In this document: one piece after another, positions 30,698 to 40,575 of the stretch | Layout: every line of letters starts with the position of its first letter | How positions within the stretch are numbered: the stretch's first letter is position 1 | Assembly: GCA_001184395.1 (NCBI GenBank) | Contig: LFLF01000001.1 | Coordinates: 1 to 64,000, forward strand | DNA length: 64,000 nt | Origin: Candidatus Paraburkholderia calva | GTDB lineage: Bacteria > Pseudomonadota > Gammaproteobacteria > Burkholderiales > Burkholderiaceae | Direction: 5' to 3' | Notes under the pieces: generated by a model | The model's database searches: none | Told to the model about the DNA's origin: nothing | The model's input: only the letters and a program-made list of their open reading frames with translations | Translations under genes and position numbers: made by a program

Positions 30698-31417
30698 TTA
30701 TGACGCCAGCGACAGGAAGATCGCCGGGCGCTTGTGCAGGTCCGGCGCGCTCGCCTTCTTCCAGTCCGACGCCGCGCGCGTGACGATGGTTTCGCCCGGC
30801 AAGGTCAGATCGACGGCCACGCAAATGAGCGTCGACGGCGCGCAGGTGGCGATCAGCGTGTCGAGCATCGCACGATTGCGATAGGGCGTTTCGATGAAAA
30901 TCTGCGTCTGATTGGCCTTGCGCGAAAGCTGTTCCAGTTCGCGCAGACGCTTGCCGCGTTCATTTGCATCGACCGGCAGATATCCGTTGAAGGCGAAGCT
31001 CTGGCCGTTCATGCCCGACGCCATCAGCGCGAGCAGAATCGAACTCGGGCCGACGAACGGCACGACTTTCACGCCGCGCTGATGCGCCCGATGCACCAGC
31101 AACGCGCCGGGGTCCGCGACCGCGGGGCAGCCCGCTTCCGACACCAGACCGGCATCCGCGCCCGCAAGGATCGGCGCGAGCAGCTTGTCGATCTCGACCG
31201 GCGGCGTGTTCACGTTCAGCTCGCGCACGTCGATTTCCTGAATCGGCCGTGTGGTGCCGACTTTCTTCAGAAACGCGCGCGTGGGTTTCGCGTTTTCACC
31301 GATGTAATAGCCGAGCGCGGCCGCCTGAGCGCGAACCGGTTCCGGCAGAACGTGTGCGAGCGCGGCGGCGTTGCCTTCACCGAGCGTGTTCGGGATCAAA
31401 TAGAGAACGCCGCTCAT
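30698..31417 (-). CDS. SAM-dependent methyltransferase, RsmI/tetrapyrrole methylase family
   Basis: A 239-residue intact frame of the tetrapyrrole-methylase fold. It starts [18 protein letters not shown], has the SAM-site stretch [20 protein letters not shown] at about 90-110 and [15 protein letters not shown]. The family includes RsmI (16S rRNA C1402 2'-O-methylation); this shorter Burkholderia form is a paralogue group beside maf and its RNA target is not certain. The ATG overlaps the end of the maf remnant (ATGA). It is the only intact gene among four dead neighbours, suggesting selection. Confidence 0.82.
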   Translation of the reverse strand: MSGVLYLIPNTLGEGNAAALAHVLPEPVRAQAAALGYYIGENAKPTRAFLKKVGTTRPIQEIDVRELNVNTPPVEIDKLLAPILAGADAGLVSEAGCPAVADPGALLVHRAHQRGVKVVPFVGPSSILLALMASGMNGQSFAFNGYLPVDANERGKRLRELEQLSRKANQTQIFIETPYRNRAMLDTLIATCAPSTLICVAVDLTLPGETIVTRAASDWKKASAPDLHKRPAIFLSLAS

Positions 31418-31994
31418 GCCGCCCCCAAAATGGAAAAGCCCGCCGCGCGTAACATGTGCGACAACGCGATCAGCGGCAGGCCAATGAGCGCGGTCGAATC
31501 GTCGGATTCGATCGCGTCAAGCAGCGCGATGCCCAAGCCCTCCGCTTTGGCGCTGCCGGCGCAGTCATAGGGCGTCTCCGCGCGCAGATAGGTCTCGATT
31601 TCCGCGTCCGAATAGTCGCGAAGCGGACGCGCGTGACGATATTTGCCGCTTGCGCGTGATCCGTGCGGCTGTCGAGCAGGCACAGCGTGCCGCGCATCGA
31701 GCGGAGTTGGGCGATCGCGTTGTCATGCGTGCCGGGCTTGCCGATCTGCCGGCCATCGAAGGGCGCGACCTGATCGGAGCCGATTACGAGCGCGCCCGGC
31801 TTACAGACGGCGTGCGCCTTCACGACCGACAGCCGCAGCGCTGTCTGCGCGGGCGATTCGCCGTCGAGCGGCGTTTCGTCGACGTTCGGCGAGACGGCTT
31901 CGAACGGCACGCGCAGCCTGCCGAGCAACTCGCGGCGATAGGGCGAACTGGACGCCAGAATGAGTGATGGTGGTGGCGAAGAGAGCTCGGACAT
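31414..31994 (-). pseudogene. maf: Maf-family nucleotide pyrophosphatase, frameshifted
   Basis: Maf proteins hydrolyse non-canonical or modified NTPs. The first 120 residues are clean: LILASSSPYRRELLGRLRVP, PNVDETPLDGESPAQTALRL and VIGSDQVAPFDGRQIGKPG. At about 31630 the frame shifts; the rest ([57 protein letters not shown]) continues in another frame to 31414. One lesion in a well-kept sequence: recent loss. It overlaps the methyltransferase start and lies divergent from the yceD operon. Confidence 0.9.
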
Positions 31995-32066
31995 GGGAGA
32001 AAACTGGCAAAAATAGATGAAAAAAACGACGTCGCCCGCGGAGATTGATGCACGCCTCTTAAGTAT

Positions 32067-32095
32067 TTGACTCGAAAGAGTAAAGCCGTTATAGC
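32067..32095 (+). promoter_or_regulatory. Candidate sigma-70 promoter of the yceD-rpmF-fab operon
   Basis: TTGACT (32067-32072), a 17-base spacer, then TATAGC (32090-32095). Five of six -35 bases match consensus (TTGACA) and spacing is ideal; the -10 box matches four of six. It would give a leader of about 300 bases ahead of yceD. Not tested. Confidence 0.5.
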
Positions 32096-32098
32096 TTT

Positions 32099-32143
32099 AA
32101 GCTTTTCATCGGTACGCGTGTTTAGCCGATTCCGATGAAAAGC
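32099..32143 (+). other. Stem-loop in the yceD leader
   Basis: GCTTTTCATCGG (32101-32112) and CCGATGAAAAGC (32132-32143) form a perfect 12-bp stem with a 19-base loop, starting close to where transcription from the promoter at 32067-32095 would begin. No U run follows. It may stabilise the 5' end of the mRNA or take part in attenuation. Confidence 0.55.
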
Positions 32144-32183
32144 CTTCGAGCCATACAGTGAAAAGCCTTCGAGTCATGCAGTG
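32138..32183. repeat. 23-bp tandem repeat in the yceD leader
   Basis: Two adjacent 23-base copies (32138-32160 and 32161-32183) beginning AAAAGCCTTCGAG and ending CAGTG, with two differences. The first copy overlaps the 3' arm of the stem-loop at 32099-32143. A weaker repeat around GGTAAAGCAGCGA follows near 32207-32235. No coding frame is evident across 31995-32397. Confidence 0.8.
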
Positions 32184-32397
32184 AGAAGCGTCATGGCCGT
32201 GCCGGGTAGGTAAAGCAGCGAGGTAAAAGCAGCGAGCACGGGCCTGAGCACGTATAAACGCGAAGGCAAATCCGGACAAGCCACGCCTGACCGGACGCAA
32301 CGACTCGGTGCATACTGAGCGCTGACGGAAAGACCCGGACCCGGATATCCCCGGAATTGCTCAGAAGCAAACACGCAAGGCCCATGCAGGAGCGCAC

Positions 32398-33021
32398 ATG
32401 ACTCAGAATCCTGGCAAACCTGCAGGCTCCGCCGATCCGCGCGCGCTCGACCTTTACGAATTCGCGAAGAGCGGCAGGCAGTCGGCCGGCGCGCTGCGTA
32501 TTTCGCAGATGCCGTGCATGTTAGCCGAAGTGCCGCTCGATGCGCCAGACCGCGACACCGTGTTCACCTGGCAGGCGGAAGGCTCGATGCAGCCGGAATT
32601 GCAGGACGACGGCACAGAGGCGCCGCAGCCGTATTTGCGGCTCGCGGTGCACGGTTCGGTGTGGCTCACGTGTCAGCGTTGCCTGACGCCGTATTCACGG
32701 CACCTCGATGTCGACGCGATGTATCGAATCGTGGCGACCGAGGAAGAAGCGGACGAATATCCGCTCGATGACGACGAAATCGAAGTGATCGTCGGTTCGC
32801 GCCAGTTCGATCTCGTCGATTTGATCGAAGAGGAATTGTTGTTGTCCTTGCCGCTCGTGCCCAAGCACAACGTCTGTCCAGAAGTGCATGAAAGCCTGCT
32901 GGCGGTCGGCACCGAGGAAGGTGCCGATCCGGTCGACGAAGCCGGCGAGGACGAAAAACCGAATCCGTTTGTCGTGCTGGAGAAGCTCAAGGGGAGCGAT
33001 CCGGGCGGCAAGAAGCACTGA
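32398..33021 (+). CDS. yceD: YceD/DUF177 family protein
   Basis: DUF177 protein, found next to rpmF in most bacteria and in E. coli linked to 23S rRNA accumulation. The 207-residue frame holds the CxxC segment (LTCQRCLTPYSRHLDVD, about residues 88-104), then an acidic stretch (EEEADEYPLDDDEIEVI) and DLIEEELLLSLPLVPKHNVC, the DUF177 signature. Intact. First gene of the long + strand operon that goes on with rpmF and the fab genes; the promoter candidate is about 300 bases upstream. Confidence 0.93.
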   Translation: MTQNPGKPAGSADPRALDLYEFAKSGRQSAGALRISQMPCMLAEVPLDAPDRDTVFTWQAEGSMQPELQDDGTEAPQPYLRLAVHGSVWLTCQRCLTPYSRHLDVDAMYRIVATEEEADEYPLDDDEIEVIVGSRQFDLVDLIEEELLLSLPLVPKHNVCPEVHESLLAVGTEEGADPVDEAGEDEKPNPFVVLEKLKGSDPGGKKH

Positions 33022-33141
33022 TGTAGCGGTGCGGCGAACCATTGCCGCACGCAACCTCCCGCCGAGCGACCCGCAGGTTCCTCCGCGAATGCGGAGATAG
33101 GTCCTGTGTTAGAATTCACAAAATTTTTCTGGAGTAGAGTC

Positions 33142-33321
33142 ATGGCAGTTCAGCAAAACAAGAAGTCGCCGTCGAAGCGCGGCATGCACCGTTCCCACGA
33201 TTTCCTCACGACGGCGCCGCTGGCTGTCGAGCCGAGTACGGGTGAAGTGCATCTGCGCCACCACGTGAGCCCGAACGGTTACTACTGTGGCAAAAAAGTC
33301 GTCAAGACGAAGAACGATTAA
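33142..33321 (+). CDS. rpmF: 50S ribosomal protein L32
   Basis: 59-residue L32 with the universal start [20 protein letters not shown] and C-terminal [20 protein letters not shown]. The ATG at 33142 has a CTGGAG site before it. A possible extended -10 (TGTGTTAGAAT, about 33105-33115) lies just upstream, so an extra promoter may serve this gene. Placement between yceD and plsX is conserved across proteobacteria and links ribosome and lipid synthesis. Confidence 0.97.
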   Translation: MAVQQNKKSPSKRGMHRSHDFLTTAPLAVEPSTGEVHLRHHVSPNGYYCGKKVVKTKND

Positions 33322-33454
33322 GCGTTTGACGCTTGGGCTGCGCGTGTCATCCATTTGCGGTTGTTCGCGCCCGGCACGCTTTTGACACTTTCCCGGCACG
33401 ACAAGAAGGCGGCATTTCACTGCCTTTATTTGTGCCTGAAATTCGTCGCTTTCC

Positions 33455-34651
33455 ATGACCGTAAAGATAACCATTGACTGCATGGGGGGTGACTACGGTC
33501 CGGTCGTGACCGTTCCCGCTGCCGTCAATTTCGTGCGCGCGCATGCCGACGCGCATCTGGTGCTCGTCGGCATTGAGCAGGCCATCTGCGCGCAGCTCAA
33601 AAAGGCGAAAGCGCTGGACGAGCCGCGCCTGACTGTCGTGGCCGCATCCGAGGTCGTCGCGATGGACGATCCGGTCGAAGTCGCGCTGCGAAAGAAGAAA
33701 AATTCGTCCATGCGCGTGGCGCTCAACCTCGTGAAGGACGGGCAGGCGCAAACCTGCATTTCCGCCGGCAATACGGGCGCGCTCATGGCGGTGTCCCGTT
33801 ATGTGCTGAAGACGCTCACGGGCATCGAACGGCCCGCGATTGCGTTCTCCATGCCTAGCCAGAAGGGCTATACCACCGTGCTCGATCTTGGCGCCAACGT
33901 CGATTGCGAGCCGGAACATTTGCTGCAGTTCGCCGAGATGGGGCACGCGTTCGTGTCGGCTATCGAAGGGCGCGAGCGCTCGACCATCGGGTTGCTGAAC
34001 ATCGGCGAAGAAGTCATCAAGGGCAACGAAACGATCAAACGCGCGGGCGAGCTGCTGCGCGCGAGCACGCTCAACTTCTACGGCAACGTGGAAGGCAACG
34101 ACATATACAAAGGCACCACAGATGTCGTCGTGTGCGACGGTTTCGTCGGCAATGTCGCGCTCAAGACCTCGGAAGGTCTCGCGAAGATGCTCGCTGACAT
34201 CATCAAGGAAGAGTTCAGCCGCTCGTTCGCCTCCAAGCTGATGGCGCTGGTCGCGATGCCGGTTCTCAACCGCTTCAAGCGACGCGTCGATCCCGCGCAA
34301 TACAACGGCGCGGCACTGCTCGGTCTGCGTCACCTCGTCATCAAGAGTCACGGCTCCGCGGAAGCCTTCGGGTTTGAGTGGGCTATCAAACGCGGGTATG
34401 ATGCGGTCAAAAATGGGGTGCTAGAGCACCTGGTTCGCGCCATGGAAGAGAATACGCCTTCCGCGCGCGGATCCGGCGAGAGCGCCGACGCCAAAACGGC
34501 CGCGCAAGTCGACGTCCAAACGGACCCGAGCGCGCCCGCACCCCAGTCGTCCGGTGACGGTACGGTTCCCGCCGCAGCTTCGGCCGCGGCACGGACGAAC
34601 CAGCCGAATCCGCCGGGCGAGTCCGGTACAGCGCTACACTCGAAGGCATAA
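33455..34651 (+). CDS. plsX: Phosphate acyltransferase PlsX
   Basis: PlsX turns acyl-ACP into acyl-phosphate, the first step of phospholipid synthesis (peripheral membrane). Features: [20 protein letters not shown] at the start, [20 protein letters not shown] at about 93-112, and the C-terminal [20 protein letters not shown]. The 398-residue frame is longer than the usual 330-370 because of an Ala/Ser/Pro-rich tail after about residue 335, without known function. The TAA overlaps the fabH ATG (TAATG), so the two are coupled. Confidence 0.96.
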   Translation: MTVKITIDCMGGDYGPVVTVPAAVNFVRAHADAHLVLVGIEQAICAQLKKAKALDEPRLTVVAASEVVAMDDPVEVALRKKKNSSMRVALNLVKDGQAQTCISAGNTGALMAVSRYVLKTLTGIERPAIAFSMPSQKGYTTVLDLGANVDCEPEHLLQFAEMGHAFVSAIEGRERSTIGLLNIGEEVIKGNETIKRAGELLRASTLNFYGNVEGNDIYKGTTDVVVCDGFVGNVALKTSEGLAKMLADIIKEEFSRSFASKLMALVAMPVLNRFKRRVDPAQYNGAALLGLRHLVIKSHGSAEAFGFEWAIKRGYDAVKNGVLEHLVRAMEENTPSARGSGESADAKTAAQVDVQTDPSAPAPQSSGDGTVPAAASAAARTNQPNPPGESGTALHSKA

Positions 34652-35640
34652 TGGCTCAAACCAATCAATACGCTCGCGTGCTCGACACCGGCAGCTACCT
34701 GCCATCCGAACGCGTCACGAATCAGGCATTGGCGGACCGTCTCGCGAAGCAGGGCGTCGAGACGAGCGACGAGTGGATCGTCGCACGAACCGGTATTCAC
34801 ACACGCCACTTTGCCGCGCCCGATCAAACCACCAGTGATCTCGCGCTCGTCGCGTCGCAGCGCGCCATCGAGGCGGCGGGCATCGATCCGCAGAGCATCG
34901 ATCTCATCATCGTCGCCACGTCCACGCCGGACTTCGTGTTTCCGAGCACGGCGTGTCTGTTGCAGAACAAGCTCGGCATCAAGAACAACGGCGCCGCGTT
35001 CGACGTGCAGGCGGTGTGCTCCGGTTTCGCATACGGCGTCGCGACGGCGGACAGTTTTATTCGCAGCGGGCTGAACCGCACGGCGCTGGTCGTCGGCGCG
35101 GAGACGTTCTCACGCATCCTGGACTTCAACGATCGCACCACCTGCGTGCTGTTCGGCGACGGCGCGGGCGCGGTCGTGCTGCAGGCGTCCGACGAACCGG
35201 GCGTGTTGTCGATCGCGCTGCACGCGGACGGCAGCTATTCCGACATTCTCTGCACGCCAGGCAACGTGAACGGCGGTGTCGTGTCGGGCAGCGCGTTCCT
35301 GCATATGGATGGCCAGGTGGTGTTCAAACTCGCGATCAACGTGCTGGAAAAAGTCGCGATCGAAGCGCTCGACAAGGCGCAACTCACGCCGCAGGACATC
35401 AACTGGCTGATTCCGCATCAGGCCAACATCCGCATCATGCAGAGCACCTGCCGCAAGCTGTATTTGCCGCAGGAACGCATGGTCGTGACGGTCGGCGAGC
35501 ACGGCAACACGTCGGCCGCGTCGATTCCGCTGGCGCTCGACGTCGCGGTGCGCGATGGGCGCATCAAACGTGGTGACAACATTCTCATCGAAGGTGTGGG
35601 CGGCGGCTTCACCTGGGGCGCGTCGGTCATTCGTTACTGA
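34651..35640 (+). CDS. fabH: Beta-ketoacyl-ACP synthase III
   Basis: FabH starts fatty-acid chains by condensing acetyl-CoA with malonyl-ACP. 329 residues, intact. The active-site Cys123 lies in [14 protein letters not shown], the His in [14 protein letters not shown] at about residue 255, and the Asn in [15 protein letters not shown] at about 285; together these form the Cys-His-Asn triad. It overlaps plsX by one base and is followed after a 128-base gap by fabD. Confidence 0.97.
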   Translation: MAQTNQYARVLDTGSYLPSERVTNQALADRLAKQGVETSDEWIVARTGIHTRHFAAPDQTTSDLALVASQRAIEAAGIDPQSIDLIIVATSTPDFVFPSTACLLQNKLGIKNNGAAFDVQAVCSGFAYGVATADSFIRSGLNRTALVVGAETFSRILDFNDRTTCVLFGDGAGAVVLQASDEPGVLSIALHADGSYSDILCTPGNVNGGVVSGSAFLHMDGQVVFKLAINVLEKVAIEALDKAQLTPQDINWLIPHQANIRIMQSTCRKLYLPQERMVVTVGEHGNTSAASIPLALDVAVRDGRIKRGDNILIEGVGGGFTWGASVIRY

Positions 35641-35768
35641 TCCGCTTTATCGACCTCTAATCGACCCTCTACCTATTCGTAACTGATCCCTCTTCATCGA
35701 CGACCTCGCGCTGCGCAAGCGCGCGGTCCATGAAGGCATCGCGGATCATTCCAATCAACGAGGACGAT

Positions 35769-36701
35769 ATGAAATTTGCGTTCGTTTTTCCGGGCCAGGG
35801 CTCGCAATCGATCGGCATGCTGAACGCATTCGCCGATCACGCCATCGTGCGCGAGACGGTGCAGCAGGCATCCGATTCGCTCGATCAGGACCTCGGCAAG
35901 CTGATCGCCGAAGGTCCGGCCGAAGACCTGAATCTCACGACGAACACGCAACCCGTCATGCTAACGGCGGCGTACGCGGTGTATCGCGTGTGGGAGCAGG
36001 AAACGGGGTTGAAGCCCGCGCTTGTTGCCGGTCATAGTCTCGGCGAATACACGGCGCTGGTCGCGTCCGGCGCGTTGGCATTCGCGGATGCCGAGCCGCT
36101 TGTGCGCTTCCGCGCGCAGGCGATGCAAAGCGCGGTGCCCGTGGGCGAAGGCGGCATGGCCGCGATCCTCGGTCTCGACGACGACACGGTGCGCACGGTG
36201 TGCGCGGAAGCATCGTCGGCGGGCGTGGTGGAGGCGGTGAATTTCAACATGCCCGCGCAAGTCGTAATCGCCGGTTCGAAAGCGGCCGTGGAGAAGGCGT
36301 GCGAAGTGGCCAAGGCGAAGGGCGCCAAACGCGCGCTGCCCCTGCCGGTGTCCGCGCCTTTCCATTCCTCCCTGCTCAGGCCTGCCTCCGATCAACTGCG
36401 CGAGTATCTCGAGAAGGTCGGGATCAAGACGCCGCAGATTCCGCTGATCAATAACATCGATGTGGCCATCGTCTCCGATCCCACAGCCATCAAGGATGCG
36501 CTCGTGCGTCAGGCGGCCGGTCCCGTGCGCTGGGTCGAATGCGTACAGGCGATGGCGAAGGACGGCGTGACGCACGTGATCGAATGCGGTCCGGGCAAGG
36601 TGCTCGCCGGTCTCACGAAGCGGATCGACGGCAATCTGGTCGGTGGCTCCATCTTCGATCCGGCATCGCTCGAAGAAACGCGCAAACTGATCGCAGGCTA
36701 A
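35769..36701 (+). CDS. fabD: Malonyl-CoA-ACP transacylase
   Basis: FabD moves malonyl from CoA to ACP. 310 residues. The start at 35769 gives the conserved MKFAFVFPGQGSQSIGM; an upstream in-frame ATG at 35730 adds unconserved residues and lacks the GAGGACG ribosome-binding site. The nucleophile Ser90 is in AGHSLGEYTALVAS, and the partner His is in LPVSAPFHSSLL at about residue 199. Followed 11 bases later by fabG. Confidence 0.97.
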   Translation: MKFAFVFPGQGSQSIGMLNAFADHAIVRETVQQASDSLDQDLGKLIAEGPAEDLNLTTNTQPVMLTAAYAVYRVWEQETGLKPALVAGHSLGEYTALVASGALAFADAEPLVRFRAQAMQSAVPVGEGGMAAILGLDDDTVRTVCAEASSAGVVEAVNFNMPAQVVIAGSKAAVEKACEVAKAKGAKRALPLPVSAPFHSSLLRPASDQLREYLEKVGIKTPQIPLINNIDVAIVSDPTAIKDALVRQAAGPVRWVECVQAMAKDGVTHVIECGPGKVLAGLTKRIDGNLVGGSIFDPASLEETRKLIAG

Positions 36702-36712
36702 GGAAACACGAC

Positions 36713-37453
36713 ATGAATCTCGATAATCAGGTAGCCATCGTCACGGGCGCATCGCGCGGTATCGGACGCGCGATCGCGCTCGAACTCGCGAAGCAGGGCG
36801 CCACCGTGCTCGGCACAGCGACCAGCGAAAGCGGCGCGGCCGGCATCAGCGAGGTGTTTCAGCAGGCGGGCGTGAAGGGCCGCGGTGCGGTGCTGAACGT
36901 GAACGACGCCGCGGTGGCCGACGCCTTCATCGACGCAACGGTGAAGGAATTCGGCGGACTGAACGTGCTCGTCAACAACGCCGGCATCACAAAGGATCAA
37001 CTCGCGATGCGCATGAAGGACGACGAATTCGACGCCGTCATCGACACGAATCTGCGTGCAGTGTTTCGTCTGTCGCGCGCCGTTCTGCGTCCGATGATGA
37101 AGGCGCGCGGCGGCCGCATCATCAACATCACGTCGGTGGTGGGCTCGTCGGGCAATCCGGGTCAAGCGAACTACGCGGCCGCGAAGGCCGGCGTCGCGGG
37201 CATGACGCGGGCGCTGGCGCGCGAGATCGGCAGCCGCGGCATCACGGTGAACTGCATCGCGCCGGGTTTCATCGATACGGATATGACCAAGGTGCTGCCC
37301 GAAGAACAGCACACCGCGCTCACCGCGCAGATCCCGCTCGGCCGCCTCGGCAGCCCGGACGATATCGCGCACGCCGTCGCATTTCTGGCCTCGCCGTTCG
37401 CCGGCTACATCACGGGCACGACGCTGCACGTGAACGGCGGGATGTACATGTAA
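36713..37453 (+). CDS. fabG: 3-oxoacyl-ACP reductase
   Basis: FabG is the NADPH-dependent short-chain reductase of the fatty-acid cycle. 246 residues. The cofactor motif TGASRGIGRAIALEL is near residues 11-25, the NNAG motif is in LVNNAGITKDQL, and the catalytic Ser, Tyr and Lys lie in NITSVVGSSGNPGQANYAAA and the following KAG. The C-terminus TGTTLHVNGGMYM is standard. Good AAGGAAA site. It is followed by a 260-base gap carrying the acpP promoter. Confidence 0.97.
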   Translation: MNLDNQVAIVTGASRGIGRAIALELAKQGATVLGTATSESGAAGISEVFQQAGVKGRGAVLNVNDAAVADAFIDATVKEFGGLNVLVNNAGITKDQLAMRMKDDEFDAVIDTNLRAVFRLSRAVLRPMMKARGGRIINITSVVGSSGNPGQANYAAAKAGVAGMTRALAREIGSRGITVNCIAPGFIDTDMTKVLPEEQHTALTAQIPLGRLGSPDDIAHAVAFLASPFAGYITGTTLHVNGGMYM

Positions 37454-37664
37454 GGTGTAATAGGCATTTCGCCGAATTTCGCTTAATATCCGCGCCGGGA
37501 CGGGCGCGCACGCCGAGACGGGCGCGCAAAATGCTTGGAAAGCACGATGCGCACCGCTTCAGCCCGGCAGAAAAGAAACCTCGCGATACCGCCGGAAGTC
37601 TCTTGATGTGGGAACCGGACAGTGGAGCATGGAACTGACGCGCCGTATTTTGCGGGTCCAAACC

Positions 37665-37673
37665 TGATAAAAT
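37665..37673 (+). promoter_or_regulatory. Extended -10 promoter candidate for acpP
   Basis: TGATAAAAT, an extended -10 element (TG-n-TAAAAT), lies about 40 bases before the acpP start codon. No good -35 box is correctly spaced, as is common for extended -10 promoters. acpP usually has its own strong promoter inside the fab cluster. Candidate only. Confidence 0.45.
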
Positions 37674-37713
37674 ACGCGCACCTGTATTTTGAACTTTTCC
37701 CTCGGAGGGTTGC

Positions 37714-37953
37714 ATGGACAACATCGAACAGCGCGTCAAGAAGATCGTCGCCGAACAACTGGGCGTGGCGGAAGCCGAAATCAAGAACGAGGCATCGTTC
37801 GTGAACGATCTGGGCGCTGACTCGCTCGATACCGTCGAACTGGTGATGGCGCTCGAAGACGAATTCGGCATGGAAATCCCCGATGAAGAAGCCGAGAAGA
37901 TCACCACGGTTCAGCAAGCGATCGACTACGCACGCGCCAACGTCAAGGCCTAA
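37714..37953 (+). CDS. acpP: Acyl carrier protein
   Basis: 79-residue ACP that carries growing acyl chains on a phosphopantetheine arm. The attachment site is Ser37 in [20 protein letters not shown]. The protein is strongly acidic as expected. The ribosome-binding site GGAGGG, five bases before the ATG, is the best in this operon. A hairpin terminator follows 66 bases after the stop, so much of the transcript ends here. The enzyme that loads it, AcpS, is encoded at 50970. Confidence 0.98.
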
Positions 37954-38019
37954 GGTCGGACGTGTCAGCGATCTGCGCACTTCAGACTTGAAGGACCGTC
38001 GCTGCCAAGACCGATATAC

Positions 38020-38070
38020 AGCCACAGGGCACACAGGGCGGTTTACTGTGGCCCCTGTGGCTTTTGTTTT
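38020..38070 (+). terminator. Intrinsic terminator between acpP and fabF
   Basis: AGCCACAGGG (38020-38029) pairs perfectly with CCCTGTGGCT (38053-38062), followed by TTTGTTTT. The 10-bp stem plus T-rich tail make a Rho-independent terminator, probably partial, since fabF starts only 27 bases later without an obvious promoter of its own. Confidence 0.8.
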
Positions 38071-38096
38071 CGTTATTCTATGGATAAGGGGTTAGC

Positions 38097-39338
38097 GTGA
38101 GCCGTCGTCGAATTGTTGTTACAGGCCTGGGGCTCGTTTCGCCTGTCGGCAATACCGTTGCCGACGGCTGGGCCAATCTGGTCGCGGGCAAGTCGGGTAT
38201 CGCCAATATCACGAAGTTCGACGCCACGAACTTTTCCACGCGCTTCGCGGGCGAGGTGAAGGGCTTCAACATCGAAGACTACATGCTCGCCAAAGAAGCG
38301 CGCCACATGGATATGTTCATCCATTACGGCTTCGCGGCAGGCGTGCAGGCCATGCAGGACTCCGGCCTCGAAATCACCGATGAAAACGCCGAACGCGTCG
38401 GCGTGGTGGTCGGCTCGGGCATCGGCGGTCTGCCGATGATCGAAGTCACGCAGACCGAACTGCTGAATCGCGGCCCGCGCCGCATCTCGCCGTTCTTCGT
38501 GCCGGCATCGATCATCAACATGATCTCGGGGCATCTGTCGATTCGCTTCGGCTTCAAGGGTCCGAATCTGTCGATGGTGACGGCGTGCACCACGGGTCTG
38601 CACTGCATCGGCGAGGCTTCGCGTCTGATCGAATACGGCGACGCCGATGTGATGATCGCGGGCGGCGCGGAAGCGACCGTGTCGCCGCTGGGTATTGGCG
38701 GCTTTGCGGCGGCGCGCGCGCTGTCGCAGCGTAACGACGATCCGTCGACGGCCAGCCGTCCGTGGGACGTCGACCGCGACGGCTTCGTGCTCGGCGAAGG
38801 CGCGGGCGTGATGGTGCTCGAAGAGTACGAGCACGCGAAGAAGCGTGGCGCGAAGATCTACGCCGAAGTGCTCGGCTACGGCATGAGCGGCGACGCGTAT
38901 CACATGACCGCGCCGCCGGAAGACGGCGACGGCGGCCGTCGCAGCGTGCTGAACGCGCTGCGCAACGCGCGCGTGAACGCGGACGAGGTGACTTATCTGA
39001 ACGCGCACGGCACGTCGACGGGCCTCGGCGACATCGCGGAGACGATCGGCATCAAGCGCGCGTTCGGCGACCATGCGAAAAACGTCGTCGTTAACTCCAC
39101 CAAGTCGATGACCGGGCACCTGCTGGGCGGCGCGGGCGGCCTGGAATCCGTGTTCACCGTGCTGGCGATCCACAATCAGGTGTCGCCGCCGACCATCAAC
39201 ATCTTCAACCGGGACCCGCAATGCGACCTGGACTACTGCGCGAATACCGCGCGGGAAATGAAGATCGACGTGGCGGTGAAGAACTCGTTCGGCTTCGGCG
39301 GCACGAACGGTTCGATCGTCTTTAAGCATTACGCGTAA
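38097..39338 (+). CDS. fabF: Beta-ketoacyl-ACP synthase II
   Basis: FabF elongates acyl-ACP with malonyl-ACP. 413 residues from a GTG start at 38097, chosen because it gives the conserved [19 protein letters not shown]. The nucleophile Cys164 is in [20 protein letters not shown]. The two active-site His residues are in [15 protein letters not shown] and in [19 protein letters not shown]. The C-terminal [18 protein letters not shown] is standard. Lies just after the acpP terminator. Confidence 0.97.
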   Translation: MSRRRIVVTGLGLVSPVGNTVADGWANLVAGKSGIANITKFDATNFSTRFAGEVKGFNIEDYMLAKEARHMDMFIHYGFAAGVQAMQDSGLEITDENAERVGVVVGSGIGGLPMIEVTQTELLNRGPRRISPFFVPASIINMISGHLSIRFGFKGPNLSMVTACTTGLHCIGEASRLIEYGDADVMIAGGAEATVSPLGIGGFAAARALSQRNDDPSTASRPWDVDRDGFVLGEGAGVMVLEEYEHAKKRGAKIYAEVLGYGMSGDAYHMTAPPEDGDGGRRSVLNALRNARVNADEVTYLNAHGTSTGLGDIAETIGIKRAFGDHAKNVVVNSTKSMTGHLLGGAGGLESVFTVLAIHNQVSPPTINIFNRDPQCDLDYCANTAREMKIDVAVKNSFGFGGTNGSIVFKHYA

Positions 39339-39381
39339 AGCACGGCGCGCTCGTCGGGACCCAATCGATCATGGCATCGCG

Positions 39382-39775
39382 ATGCGGCTGTCGTGTTTTT
39401 TGTGCGGCGCCTCGCTCGCGTTCGCCGCGCTGGCGGGTGCCTCGGTGTTCGTGTGGCCTCGCCGCGTTTCGGCGGTTTCCATGCGCTCGTGGCCGCGCTG
39501 ACGTGTATTGTGACGCTCGCGTTTGCCACCTCTCGATGGTGGCGCCAATAGCCCGCCGCCATCGATTTCAGCGCGGACGGCCCACGACCTGGGACGCTGC
39601 CGGCAACGCGACGCACTGGCGCATCGAAGGATGCGCGCCAGTAGGGCGCCTGGCTTCTCGTACTCACGCTGCGTACGGAGAGCGCGCAACGCTTGGGAAG
39701 CAGGCACGCTCGTTGCTGATCGCCGCCGATTCCATCGGTCCCGACATATTCCGCCAGTTCGCCGTAAGCGCGTGA
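39382..39775 (+). pseudogene. YgfX/CptA-like small membrane protein, degraded
   Basis: Between fabF and rpoE, frame pieces suggest a small protein: MRLSCFLCGASLAFAALAGA (hydrophobic) and, after a frameshift, HALVAALTCIVTLAFATSRW, a two-helix membrane start. Then RTWDAAGNATHWRIEGCAPV and, after another shift and a last one, LGKQARSLLIAADSIGPDIF RQF. A hydrophobic pair followed by a short soluble beta region with a (L)LI..DS(L/I)..(D)xFR ending is the YgfX/CptA pattern. The match is modest. At least two frameshifts and an in-frame stop. Confidence 0.5.
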
Positions 39776-39896
39776 CGCGCCGCCCGGGCCTACCTGTAAA
39801 GACGTAACCGCGTATGAGCATTCGGGATGACGCTTATGCCGTGACGTTACAATAGCCGTTCGCATAACCAGCCCAAAGCCAACGGATATTCCCCAG

Positions 39897-40496
39897 GTGA
39901 GTGAAAAAGAAATCGACCAAGTGCTGGTCGAGCGCGTCCAGAAAGGTGACAAGGCCGCGTTCGAACTTCTGGTCGCCAAATACCACCGCAAGATCATTCG
40001 ACTGATTTCGCGCCTCGTGCGCGACCCCGCCGAAGTCGAAGACGTCGCCCAGGACGCTTTCATCAAAGCCTATCGTGCATTGCCGCAATTTCGCGGCGAA
40101 TCGGCGTTCTACACCTGGCTGTACCGGATTGCCATCAACACGGCAAAGAATTACCTTGCGACGCAAGGGCGCCGCGCTCCCACTTCTACCGAAGCCGATG
40201 CTGAAGAAGCGGAAACTTTCTCCGATGCCGACCAACTAAGGGATATCAACATGCCCGAGTCGATGTTGATGAGCAAGCAGATCGCCCAGACGGTGAATGC
40301 TGCGATGGCGATGCTTCCGGAGGAACTGCGCACCGCCATCACGCTCCGAGAAATCGAAGGACTGAGCTACGAAGAGATCGCCGAGATGATGGATTGCCCC
40401 ATCGGCACCGTCAGATCGAGAATTTTTCGTGCTCGGGAAGCCATTGCGGCAAAATTGCGTCCGTTGTTGGACACTCCCGAAGGCAAACGCTGGTGA
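39897..40496 (+). CDS. rpoE: RNA polymerase sigma factor RpoE (AlgU)
   Basis: ECF sigma factor of the envelope stress response. 199 residues from a GTG at 39897. Region 2 is in LVAKYHRKIIRLISRLVRDP and VEDVAQDAFIKAYRALPQF; region 4 is in ITLREIEGLSYEEIAEMMDC and GTVRSRIFRAREA. Intact. Followed by its anti-sigma factor, the RseB regulator and the MucD protease, the full AlgU-MucABD layout. This module survives whole while most accessory genes are lost. Confidence 0.96.
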   Translation: MSEKEIDQVLVERVQKGDKAAFELLVAKYHRKIIRLISRLVRDPAEVEDVAQDAFIKAYRALPQFRGESAFYTWLYRIAINTAKNYLATQGRRAPTSTEADAEEAETFSDADQLRDINMPESMLMSKQIAQTVNAAMAMLPEELRTAITLREIEGLSYEEIAEMMDCPIGTVRSRIFRAREAIAAKLRPLLDTPEGKRW

Positions 40497-40575
40497 GACG
40501 GCAATCTACGGGCAGGGACGCGATCTCCGGGTCAGGTAGTGTCACTACGAGTGGATGTCTAGGATGGGGGGCATC

